10,573 nucleotides of DNA. Source: Bordetella parapertussis. GTDB taxonomy: Bacteria; Pseudomonadota; Gammaproteobacteria; Burkholderiales; Burkholderiaceae_C. Shown here piece by piece: positions 1 to 6,283 of the stretch (the first letter of the stretch is position 1; each line of letters opens with the position of its first letter). Made by a program: the position numbers and the translations under genes. The stretch covers positions 1 through 10,573 of the forward strand of contig CALQBT020000050.1 in assembly GCA_943328885.2 (NCBI GenBank), in the 5' to 3' direction. The notes beneath the pieces are model-generated. The model worked only from the letters and a program-made list of their open reading frames with translations, did not search any database and was not told where the DNA came from.

Positions 1-134
1 ATGCGCCGCTGGGCGACCGACACATAGGGTTTCCAGGATCCGTAGGACATCGTCAGTCTCCGAGGCCGGTCTTGATCACAGGCCTGACTGCGCGGCAGCG
101 CTTCAAACGGACCTGTGTGCTTTCGAGCGCCATG

Positions 135-2834
135 TCAATCGTCCTGTGCCGCGTGGATGTCGAGTTTGACCAGGTCTAGCAGTTCGCGGTCGCTCAGTTC
201 GGTCAGCTGTAGCTCGGCGCTGCCTTCGAGCAGGTCGGTCACCAGCTGCTGCTTTGATTCGATCATCTGGTCAATCCGCTCTTCGACCGTGCCCTGGCAG
301 ATGAACTTGTGCACCAGCACGTTGCGGCGCTGACCGATGCGGTAAGCCCGGTCGGTGGCCTGATTCTCGACCGCTGGGTTCCACCAGCGGTCGAAGTGGA
401 TCACATGCGAGGCTGCGGTGAGGTTCAGCCCGGCGCCGCCAGCCTTGAGCGAGAGCACGAAAAAAGGCATCAGCTCGTCGTCCTGGAATCGCTTGACCCG
501 GTCGCGGCGTTGGGCGACTGGCGTGCCGCCGTGCAGCACCAGGCCTTCGCGGCCGAAGATCGATCCCAGAAAAGCGGCCAGCGGCTCGGTGGTCTCGCGG
601 AATTGGGTGAAGACCAGCATTTTTTCCTGCTTGGCCGCGATCAGCTCGGTGAGCTCGCGCAGGCGGTCGAACTTGCCGCTGTCGGCCGCACCCCAAGCTG
701 CATCGCCCAGCCACTGTGAGGGGTGGTTGCAGATCTGCTTGAATCGCATCAAGTACGACAGCACCAGGCCTTTGCGGGCGATGCCGTCTGCCTGCGCGAG
801 CGCTTGTGCCAGTTCCTGGACCGCGCGTTGGTAGAGCGCTGCCTGGGCCGGGCTGAGGTGGCACCAGGTCTTGAGCTCGGTCTTGTCGGGCAGATCCGCG
901 ATCACCTGCCTGTCGGTCTTGAGCCGACGCAGGATGTAGGGCTGCACCAGCTTGCGCAGTGCGCCGAAATGCTGCTGCTCGGCCAGTCGCTTGGTGAAGG
1001 CGCTGAAATCCTTGCCCGACCCGAGCAGGCCAGGGTGGGTGAAGTCGAAGATCGACCACAGGTCGGACAGCCGGTTTTCCACCGGCGTGCCGGTCAGTGC
1101 GATGCGCGAATCGGCCTGCAGCAGCTTGACCTGTCGGGTCTGCCGGCTGCCCGGATTCTTGATCGCCTGGGCCTCGTCGAGCACGGCCAGGCGCCAGCGC
1201 ATCGCGACCAGGGCTGGCTGGCGCAGCAGCGTGCCGTAGCTGGTGATGACCAGGTCGAATTCGGTCAGCTGCGTGGGCGTCAGCGCGCGCAGCGCTGGGG
1301 CCGGTAGCGTCGAAGGGTGGGCGATCAGCAGCCGCAAGCCCGGCGCAAAGCGCTCGGCCTCGGCCGCCCAGTTGGCCAGCAGCGAGGCCGGCGCGACCAG
1401 CAGGCTGGGGCGCGAGGCGCCGGCCTGCTCGCGCTTGAGCACCAGCAGCAGCGCGAGCACCTGGACCGTCTTGCCCAAGCCCATGTCGTCGGCCAAGCAG
1501 GCGCCCAGCCCAAGCCGGGTCAGCAGGTAGAGCCAGCGCAGGCCCGCTTGCTGGTAGGGCCGAAGGCTGGCCTTGAGCGCTGGGCCGGCGTCGACCTGGG
1601 CCAGGCCCTCGGGTTGGCGCAGGCCGCGCAAGGTGTCGGTCAGCCAGGGCCCGGCCTGGAACCGCAGCCAGTGGGCGGCGCTTGCGGCGTCGCCGTCGTC
1701 CGACCCGGCCTCGGCCATCAGCCGCATCGCCTGGGCGAACGGCAGGCCGTCCTGACCAGCCTCGCCAGCCAGGGCTTTGAGCCGGGCGAGCATCTTGTCC
1801 AGCTTCTTGCTGTCGACCTCGACCCAGCGACCACGGATCAGCTGCAAGCCGTCGCCCTGGGCCAGTAAGGCCTGGATGTCGGCCGCGCTCAGGCGTTCGC
1901 CGTCGACCATCACCTCGAGCTCGAAATCGAGCAGCGCGTCCAGTCCCAGCAGCGAGGGCGGCCTGGCGCCGACGCTGGCCTGAACCACAGGCCGAGCCGG
2001 CCGCCCGGCCGGCCATTGGCCAGGAGTTCTGACCTGGATGCCCGCGGCCGCCAGCGCGGGCAGGTCATTCAGCAAGCGCATCGCGTCGGCCGGCAGCCAG
2101 CGCATCGGATGGTAGATCTCGCCGGTGTCGACCATTTCGCGCAGCCAGGCGCAGGACTGGGCTGCGCGCTGCACGGGCAGCAACAGCGACAGCAGTTGGG
2201 CGCGGTGCGCGCCGTCCGAGAACTCGGCCAGTGCGCGCGACAGCGGCTGGTGCTGGGCCTTGCCCTGGGCCGACAGCCGCGTGGTGTAAGTGGCGAGAAA
2301 CGCGAACGGCGCTTGCGGGTCCTTGCGGTTTTCCGCCAGGTTGAAATGCACCCGCCCGACCTGGTGCCAGGCCGCGTGACGCGTTGCCAGGTACTGGCCC
2401 AGCGCCAGGCCCGACGCCGCCAGTTCGCTGCGCAGCGTGGCGTCAAGGGCTTGCCACAGCGCAGCCAGCCGCTCGGCGCTGAGGTACTCGGCGCCGGTCA
2501 TCGGTGGCGCGTCGGTCACCAACCGGTCAAGCGCTGCCGTGTCGGGCACGGCCACATCGATCGGCGCACCCTCGGGCGTGGCGCACAGCGCGGTGACATA
2601 ACGCGCCGCCCAGTCGCGCCACCAGGCCAGCGCCGGGGGCAGCACGCTGCCGACCTCGGCCGCGCCGAGCTGCAGCAGGCCGGCGCCCGAACCCTTGGCG
2701 AAAGCGCCGGCCAGCCGCTCAGCCAGCCCGACCGTCAGCGCTGCTGCATCCGGGTCCATGACCAGCCTGAGCTGGCCTTGCGGACTGAGCGTGGGTGCGA
2801 GCGCGTTGGTGTCGACGATCCGCATGTGCAGCAT
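135..2834 (-). CDS. SNF2/RapA-family helicase-like ATPase (DEAD/DEAH-type), bacterial SNF2 with N-terminal associated domain
   Basis: A cytoplasmic superfamily 2 ATPase of the SNF2 class. Such proteins use ATP to move along double-stranded DNA or to remodel DNA- or RNA-polymerase-bound proteins; the partner of bacterial SNF2 proteins like this one is generally unknown. Of 899 residues, about 1-420 form a variable N-terminal part, whose segment near 300-350 (ending in a GRWVEVD stretch) resembles the SNF2-associated/DUF3670 region. The motor follows: Walker A MGLGKT (451-456), motif II DEAQ (553-556, Q where many have H), motif III TGTP (581-584), then the C-terminal lobe with FTQF (742-745), LHGG (767-770), AGGAGLNL (798-805) and QATDRAYRIGQ (825-835). 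All key motifs are intact, so the gene looks functional. The second Met, at residue 4, is an equally good start because neither has a clear Shine-Dalgarno. It is divergent from moaE and has no operon partner in the window. Family is certain; cellular role is not. Confidence 0.93.
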   Translation of the reverse strand: MLHMRIVDTNALAPTLSPQGQLRLVMDPDAAALTVGLAERLAGAFAKGSGAGLLQLGAAEVGSVLPPALAWWRDWAARYVTALCATPEGAPIDVAVPDTAALDRLVTDAPPMTGAEYLSAERLAALWQALDATLRSELAASGLALGQYLATRHAAWHQVGRVHFNLAENRKDPQAPFAFLATYTTRLSAQGKAQHQPLSRALAEFSDGAHRAQLLSLLLPVQRAAQSCAWLREMVDTGEIYHPMRWLPADAMRLLNDLPALAAAGIQVRTPGQWPAGRPARPVVQASVGARPPSLLGLDALLDFELEVMVDGERLSAADIQALLAQGDGLQLIRGRWVEVDSKKLDKMLARLKALAGEAGQDGLPFAQAMRLMAEAGSDDGDAASAAHWLRFQAGPWLTDTLRGLRQPEGLAQVDAGPALKASLRPYQQAGLRWLYLLTRLGLGACLADDMGLGKTVQVLALLLVLKREQAGASRPSLLVAPASLLANWAAEAERFAPGLRLLIAHPSTLPAPALRALTPTQLTEFDLVITSYGTLLRQPALVAMRWRLAVLDEAQAIKNPGSRQTRQVKLLQADSRIALTGTPVENRLSDLWSIFDFTHPGLLGSGKDFSAFTKRLAEQQHFGALRKLVQPYILRRLKTDRQVIADLPDKTELKTWCHLSPAQAALYQRAVQELAQALAQADGIARKGLVLSYLMRFKQICNHPSQWLGDAAWGAADSGKFDRLRELTELIAAKQEKMLVFTQFRETTEPLAAFLGSIFGREGLVLHGGTPVAQRRDRVKRFQDDELMPFFVLSLKAGGAGLNLTAASHVIHFDRWWNPAVENQATDRAYRIGQRRNVLVHKFICQGTVEERIDQMIESKQQLVTDLLEGSAELQLTELSDRELLDLVKLDIHAAQDD

Positions 2835-2938
2835 TCTAAGATTGGCCCGATCGCAGGAACTGCTGGGTCTTGCCCAGGCCAGGCGTCGGCAAAACGATGC
2901 GCTGGGAGGCCTTGCGGGGCGATGCGAGAATACCGAGG

Positions 2939-3418
2939 ATGAGCCGCGTCAGCATCCAGAGCGCCGATTTCGACCTCTCGGCCGAGGTCGCCGCGCTGCG
3001 TGCCGGCGACGGTGGGGTCGGCGCGGTCGCCAGTTTTGTCGGCACGGTGCGCGACCGCAACGCCGGCCAGCCCGGGGCGGTCAGCGCGATGGAGCTCGAG
3101 CATTACCCCGGCATGACCGAACGCGCGATCGAGGCGATGATTGACGAGGCTTTCCAGCGCTTCGACCTGCGCGGTGCGCGCGTGATCCATCGCGTCGGCC
3201 TGTTGCAGCCACTGGAGCAGATCGTGCTGGTGGCGGTGAGCTCGGCACACCGCGGTGAATCGTTCAAGGGCTGCGAGTTCTTGATGGATTACCTCAAGAC
3301 CCAGGCGCCTTTTTGGAAAAAGGAATCCACGCCCGATGGCGCGCGCTGGGTCGATGCCCGCGTTGCCGACGATGCCGCGCTGGCGCGCTGGGGTCTGGCC
3401 GGGACGAACGCGGAGTGA
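2939..3418 (+). CDS. moaE: Molybdopterin synthase catalytic (large) subunit MoaE
   Basis: MoaE pairs with the sulfur carrier MoaD to insert the dithiolene sulfurs into cyclic pyranopterin monophosphate, giving molybdopterin, in the cytoplasm. The 159-residue product has the family length. It shows FVGTVRDR (33-40), the central AHRGE (103-107), and YLKTQAPFWKKE (118-129), whose Lys120 and Lys127 match the catalytic lysines known from E. coli MoaE (119 and 126). I chose the ATG at 2939 because the protein then starts in the usual way before the first strand. The open frame extends back to 2870, but those 23 residues do not resemble MoaE. A GAGG (2935-2938) touches the ATG and is too close to act as a normal ribosome binding site. 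The moaD gene that often precedes moaE is absent; a divergent helicase gene lies there instead. The stop is 7 nt before the crcB start, so the two genes are probably co-transcribed. Confidence 0.95.
   Translation: MSRVSIQSADFDLSAEVAALRAGDGGVGAVASFVGTVRDRNAGQPGAVSAMELEHYPGMTERAIEAMIDEAFQRFDLRGARVIHRVGLLQPLEQIVLVAVSSAHRGESFKGCEFLMDYLKTQAPFWKKESTPDGARWVDARVADDAALARWGLAGTNAE
3412..3415 (+). promoter_or_regulatory. Ribosome binding site for crcB, inside the end of moaE
   Basis: GGAG lies 10 nt before the GTG at 3426 and overlaps the last moaE codons. It supports a GTG start for crcB rather than the upstream in-frame ATG at 3336, which lies deep inside moaE. Confidence 0.55.
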
Positions 3419-3425
3419 GCGGCCA

Positions 3426-3821
3426 GTGAGCGCGAGCGCAGGGCTTACCGTGGTCCAGGCCGCGGCGGTGGCTGCGGGCGCGGCCGTCGGCGCCTTGCTG
3501 CGCTGGGTCGCTGGACTGACCTTCAATGCGCTGTGGGCCGGGTTCCCGATCGGCACCTTGCTGGTCAACTGTCTGGGCGGCTTGCTCATTGGCGTGGCGA
3601 TGGTTTGGTTTTCGCGCTCGCCCGACGAGTTGCTCGGGCTGCTGCTGGTCACCGGCTTGCTCGGTGGATTCACCACCTTCTCATCGTTTTCTGCCGAATC
3701 GCTGGGCTTGCTCCAGCGCGGCGACCTCGCGCTCGCGCTGCTGCACAGCGTAGCGCACCTGCTGGGCGCATTGGCCTGTACCGCACTGGGCTTTGGCCTG
3801 GCCCGACTCTTTCTGCGCTGA
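3426..3821 (+). CDS. crcB: Fluoride ion channel/exporter CrcB (Fluc family)
   Basis: CrcB (Fluc) forms a dual-topology dimeric inner-membrane channel that lets toxic fluoride leave the cytoplasm. From the GTG start the product is 131 residues, the normal family size, with four hydrophobic spans at about 8-28, 41-62, 68-90 and 100-127. Signature motifs are present: GAAVGALLRW (18-27), GTLLVN (43-48) with the conserved pore Asn48, and GGFTTFSSF (80-88) with the phenylalanine/threonine track of the fluoride pore. It sits between moaE (7 nt gap) and the flavin reductase (33 nt gap), so it is translated from the same transcript as moaE or shares its promoter. No fluoride riboswitch precedes it, and there is no room for one outside moaE. 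Family assignment is firm. Whether it serves general fluoride tolerance or the downstream catabolic genes cannot be told. Confidence 0.93.
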   Translation: MSASAGLTVVQAAAVAAGAAVGALLRWVAGLTFNALWAGFPIGTLLVNCLGGLLIGVAMVWFSRSPDELLGLLLVTGLLGGFTTFSSFSAESLGLLQRGDLALALLHSVAHLLGALACTALGFGLARLFLR

Positions 3822-3841
3822 CACTTCTGCGCTGCGATTTC

Positions 3842-3846
3842 AAGGA
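3842..3846 (+). promoter_or_regulatory. Ribosome binding site of the flavin reductase gene
   Basis: AAGGA is placed 8 nt before the ATG at 3855, a near-consensus Shine-Dalgarno, which fixes the start of the reductase. Confidence 0.6.
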
Positions 3847-3854
3847 ACCCGTCC

Positions 3855-4379
3855 ATGTCGTCCGAACCCGTGGCCGCGAGCGCCAACGACCCGCTCGCCC
3901 CGCCGACGGCGCAGGCGTTGCGTGCCGCGCTGGGCCGTTTTGCCACCGGTGTGACGCTGATCACTTGCCGCGACAGCGCCGGGCAGGCCGTCGGGCTGAC
4001 GGCCAATTCGTTCTCGTCGCTGTCGCTCGACCCACCGCTGGTGCTGTGGTCGCTGCGCAAGGCCAGCAGCAACCTGGTGGCTTTTGAGGCGGCAGAGCAC
4101 TTTGTCGTCAACGTGCTGGCCGAGACCCAGGTCGATTTGTCGCGCCGCTTTGCCTCTTCCAAGGGCGACAAGTTTGCCGAAGGCCATTGGGCCGACGGCT
4201 TGGGTGGCGTGCCGGTGCTAGCCGGTTGCTCGGCGGTTTTTGAATGCCAGACCGAGGTGCGCCACGACGCCGGCGACCATGTGCTGTTTGTCGGTCGGGT
4301 GCTGAGGCTGACCGATCTGGCGGTCGCGCCCTTGCTGTTCCAGGGCGGGCATTACCGGATGCTGGGGGAGGTGCTGTGA
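3855..4379 (+). CDS. Flavin reductase domain protein (FMN-binding split-barrel, reductase of a two-component monooxygenase)
   Basis: Short-chain flavin reductases of this family (HpaC/DIM6/NTAB type) use NAD(P)H to reduce FMN or FAD, and release the reduced flavin to a partner oxygenase. The 174-residue protein has the family length after a 20-residue polar N-terminal tail. Hallmarks are LGRFATGVTLIT (26-37), VGLTANSFSSLSLDPPLVL (46-64), which forms the flavin-binding loop, FASSKGDKF (99-107), GDHVLFVGRV (140-149) with the family's GDH motif, and the closing LLFQGGHYR (160-168). It starts 33 nt after crcB and is followed 25 nt later by the NicX-like gene. Its most likely client is the acyl-CoA-dehydrogenase-fold protein at 6284-7591, since oxygenases with that fold (for example HsaA and DszC) need a separate reductase. 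Flavin and nucleotide preference cannot be read from the sequence. The role is sure at family level; the partner is inferred from context. Confidence 0.9.
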   Translation: MSSEPVAASANDPLAPPTAQALRAALGRFATGVTLITCRDSAGQAVGLTANSFSSLSLDPPLVLWSLRKASSNLVAFEAAEHFVVNVLAETQVDLSRRFASSKGDKFAEGHWADGLGGVPVLAGCSAVFECQTEVRHDAGDHVLFVGRVLRLTDLAVAPLLFQGGHYRMLGEVL

Positions 4380-4393
4380 TGAGCGCAATGAAC

Positions 4394-4397
4394 GGAG
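4394..4397 (+). promoter_or_regulatory. Ribosome binding site of the NicX-like gene
   Basis: GGAG is 7 nt before the ATG at 4405, in the 25-nt gap after the flavin reductase stop. It supports 4405 as the start. Confidence 0.55.
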
Positions 4398-4404
4398 TGC
4401 TGAG

Positions 4405-5451
4405 ATGAGCGATGTGAGGATAGAAGCCAAGTGGATCGACAGCTTCGTCGAGGTGTTCAGCCTGTGCGGCGTGCAAGCGGGCGATGTCTGCGCGGTGCTG
4501 TCGGAGTCCCAGTCGCGGCCTTCGCTGGTGCGTCTGAGCGAACTGGCGCTGGCTCGGTTGGGCGCGCGCTGGTTCCATGTCGTGGTGCCCACGCCGCGGC
4601 AGACCGCGCCGGTGCCGGTGCGGTCCACCGGTGCGTCTGAGGCGATCGGCCGGCTCCAGCCGGTGGTTTCTGCGCTGGCCGGCAGCGTGTTCGTCGCCGA
4701 CTGCACGGTCGAAGGCCTGCAGCATGCGGTCGAGTTGCCCGAGATCCTGGCAGGTGGGGCACGTGTGCTGGTCATCAGCAACGAGCACCCCGAGATCCTC
4801 GAGCGTACGGTGCCGCACGCCGAGGACGAGGTCGAGGTGCGCCGAGCGATGCGGCGACTGAAATCGGCCCAGCAGATGCTGGTGAGCTCGGCCGCTGGCA
4901 CCGACCTGCGCATCGCGCTGGCTGGCGCGCGCATCGGTGGGGTCTGGGGTTTCACCGCCAAGCCGGGGTCGCTGAGCCACTGGCCGGCTGGATTGGTGCT
5001 GGCATTTCCGGCCGCCGGTTCGGTGTCGGGCAAACTGGTGCTCGCGCCAGGCGATGTCAACCTGACCTTCAAGCGTTACCTGGCCGACCCGGTGACGCTG
5101 CACATTGCCGATGACCATGTCACCGAGATCGAGGGCGACAGCGTCGACGCCGAGTTGATGCGCGGCTACTTCGCTGCCTGGGCGACTCATCCGGATGACC
5201 GCGCGGCGTATGCGGTTTCTCACGTGGGCTGGGGGCTGAACCGGCGTGCGCGCTGGGACGCGATGACCTTCTACGACAAGGCGGATTTCAACGGCACCGA
5301 GCTGCGCGCGTTTGCCGGTAATTTTCTGTACTCGACCGGCGCCAACGAGGTGGCAGGGCGCCACACGCTAGGCCACTTCGACCTGCCACTGCGGGGCTGC
5401 ACGGTCGCACTCGACGGCGTTGTGGTGGTTGATGCCGGGCGGCTGCTGTGA
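4405..5451 (+). CDS. 2,5-dihydroxypyridine 5,6-dioxygenase-like (NicX family, M29-aminopeptidase fold) non-haem iron dioxygenase
   Basis: NicX-type enzymes use Fe(II) and O2 to open the ring of 2,5-dihydroxypyridine to N-formylmaleamate. They share a fold with M29 leucyl aminopeptidases (aminopeptidase T), the name automatic annotation would probably give. In this 348-residue protein the C-terminal half carries SHVGWG (272-277, His273) and RHTLGHFD (319-326, His324 and Asp326). The H-x-D pair and a histidine about 51 residues before it match the metal ligands of Pseudomonas putida NicX as I recall them (His265, His318, Asp320). SHWPAG (191-196) offers another histidine near the expected substrate pocket. 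There is no signal peptide or membrane span. Its stop overlaps the start of the hydrolase gene by four bases (GTGA), the same dioxygenase-plus-hydrolase pairing as NicX-NicD. The substrate may be 2,5-dihydroxypyridine or a related dihydroxylated N-heterocycle. A peptidase role is less likely given the neighbours. Confidence 0.78.
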   Translation: MSDVRIEAKWIDSFVEVFSLCGVQAGDVCAVLSESQSRPSLVRLSELALARLGARWFHVVVPTPRQTAPVPVRSTGASEAIGRLQPVVSALAGSVFVADCTVEGLQHAVELPEILAGGARVLVISNEHPEILERTVPHAEDEVEVRRAMRRLKSAQQMLVSSAAGTDLRIALAGARIGGVWGFTAKPGSLSHWPAGLVLAFPAAGSVSGKLVLAPGDVNLTFKRYLADPVTLHIADDHVTEIEGDSVDAELMRGYFAAWATHPDDRAAYAVSHVGWGLNRRARWDAMTFYDKADFNGTELRAFAGNFLYSTGANEVAGRHTLGHFDLPLRGCTVALDGVVVVDAGRLL

Positions 5452-6266
5452 GCGCGGTGCTTGTCACCGATGCGCCGCTGGCGCACTTGCGCTGGAATCC
5501 GGTCGACCCGTCTGACGCGCCACCGGTGTTGCTGCTGCACGGCGTGGGCGGCGGCCGCCAGGCCTGGGACGACGCGAGTTCGGGCACGGGCGCGGCGCTG
5601 GCTGCTGCCGGCTTTCGGGCGATGGCCGTGGATTTCCCGGGCTACGGCTTGTCGGCGACGATCTCGCCTTACGATTTGGCCGGGCTGGCCGCTGCGGTCG
5701 AGCGTTTGATCGCCTGGCTGGACTGCGGGCCTGCGGTGGTGGTCGGCCACAGCATGGGCGGCATGGTGGCCCAGGAGTTGCTTGCCCGCGCGCCGCAAGC
5801 GGTGGCGATGGCGGTGCTGGCCAGCACCTCGCCGGCTTTTGGCAAGCCCGGTGGTGACTGGCAGCGCGACTTTTTGCAATCGCGCTTCGCCCCGCTCGAT
5901 GCCGGTCTGGGCATGGCCGGCTTGGCCGGGCCCCTGGTGAGCGCAATGGCTGCGCCCGACATGCCAGCGGCCCGGCGCGCGGTGGCCCAGGCGATGATGG
6001 CCGGCGTGCCAGAAACGACCTATCGCAGCGCGGTGGCGGCGCTGGTGGCCTTCGACCGCCGCGCCGCGCTGCCTTCGATCCAGGTGCCCACGCTGGTGAT
6101 CACCGGCGAGCTCGACCGCACCGCAGCGCCCGAGGTGGCGCGACGCATGGCTGGGTTCATCCCGGGCGCGCGGTTCGCCGTGGTGCCGGGCGCTGGTCAT
6201 TTGCTCAACATTGAGCAACCCGAGGCTTTCAACCGCGCTTTGCTGGACTTCTTGCAGCAGTGCTGA
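5448..6266 (+). CDS. Alpha/beta-hydrolase, candidate N-formylmaleamate deformylase-like (NicD-like) or ring-cleavage-product hydrolase
   Basis: A cytoplasmic serine hydrolase of the alpha/beta fold, 272 residues, the usual size for the family. The oxyanion segment LLLHGVGGG is at 28-36, the nucleophile elbow GHSMGG at 100-105 with Ser102, the likely acid Asp223 in TGELD (219-223), and the base His251 in GAGHLLNIEQP (248-258), so the triad is complete. It starts with GTG inside the stop region of the NicX-like gene (GTGA overlap), which implies translational coupling and a linked function. In the nicotinate pathway the hydrolase NicD removes formate from the NicX product, and this gene is placed to do the equivalent step. 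The sequence also resembles many ester and carbon-carbon-bond hydrolases of aromatic pathways, so the deformylase call rests on context. The acyl-CoA-dehydrogenase-like gene starts 17 nt downstream. Confidence 0.82.
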   Translation: MSAVLVTDAPLAHLRWNPVDPSDAPPVLLLHGVGGGRQAWDDASSGTGAALAAAGFRAMAVDFPGYGLSATISPYDLAGLAAAVERLIAWLDCGPAVVVGHSMGGMVAQELLARAPQAVAMAVLASTSPAFGKPGGDWQRDFLQSRFAPLDAGLGMAGLAGPLVSAMAAPDMPAARRAVAQAMMAGVPETTYRSAVAALVAFDRRAALPSIQVPTLVITGELDRTAAPEVARRMAGFIPGARFAVVPGAGHLLNIEQPEAFNRALLDFLQQC

Positions 6267-6273
6267 AACGACC

Positions 6274-6277
6274 GGAG
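6274..6277 (+). promoter_or_regulatory. Ribosome binding site deciding the start of the acyl-CoA-dehydrogenase-like gene
   Basis: GGAG lies 6 nt before the ATG at 6284. This favours that ATG over the in-frame GTG at 6260, which sits within the end of the hydrolase gene and would add eight residues. Confidence 0.6.
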
Positions 6278-6283
6278 ACCCAG

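Noticed and set aside
1..27. Short frame from ATG at 1 to TAG at 25-27
   Set aside because: Eight codons only; it could be the tail of a gene left of the window but nothing supports it.
63..85. AGGCC...GGCCT inverted repeat after the helicase stop
   Set aside because: Only 5-bp arms with a 13-nt loop and no T-run; too weak to call a terminator.
271..2016. 581-codon open frame on the minus strand inside the helicase gene
   Set aside because: It lies in another frame of the same strand as an intact SNF2 ATPase and reads as Arg/Ala/Gly/Pro-rich low-complexity protein, typical of GC-rich shadow frames.
2863..2877. CTGGG-TCTTG-CCCAG hairpin between the helicase and moaE
   Set aside because: Only 5 bp with no T-run, between divergent starts where a terminator is not expected.
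2870..2938. Upstream extension of moaE
   Set aside because: The extra 23 residues do not look like any MoaE N-terminus and would make the protein too long.
2016..2942. 308-codon plus-strand frame antisense to the helicase 5' part
   Set aside because: No domain and Gln/Arg-rich; only its last six codons are of interest as a possible leader before moaE, noted separately.
3336..3425. Upstream extension of crcB to ATG 3336
   Set aside because: It would overlap moaE by over 80 bases and add an Arg/Pro-rich stretch before the first membrane span; the GTG at 3426 with GGAG is better.
3380..3426. Fluoride riboswitch before crcB
   Set aside because: The upstream bases are moaE coding sequence and show no crcB-motif fold.
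2735..4171. 478-codon minus-strand frame opposite moaE, crcB and the flavin reductase
   Set aside because: The opposite strand carries three genes with clear family motifs; this frame has no recognisable domain and Ser/Ala/Arg bias.
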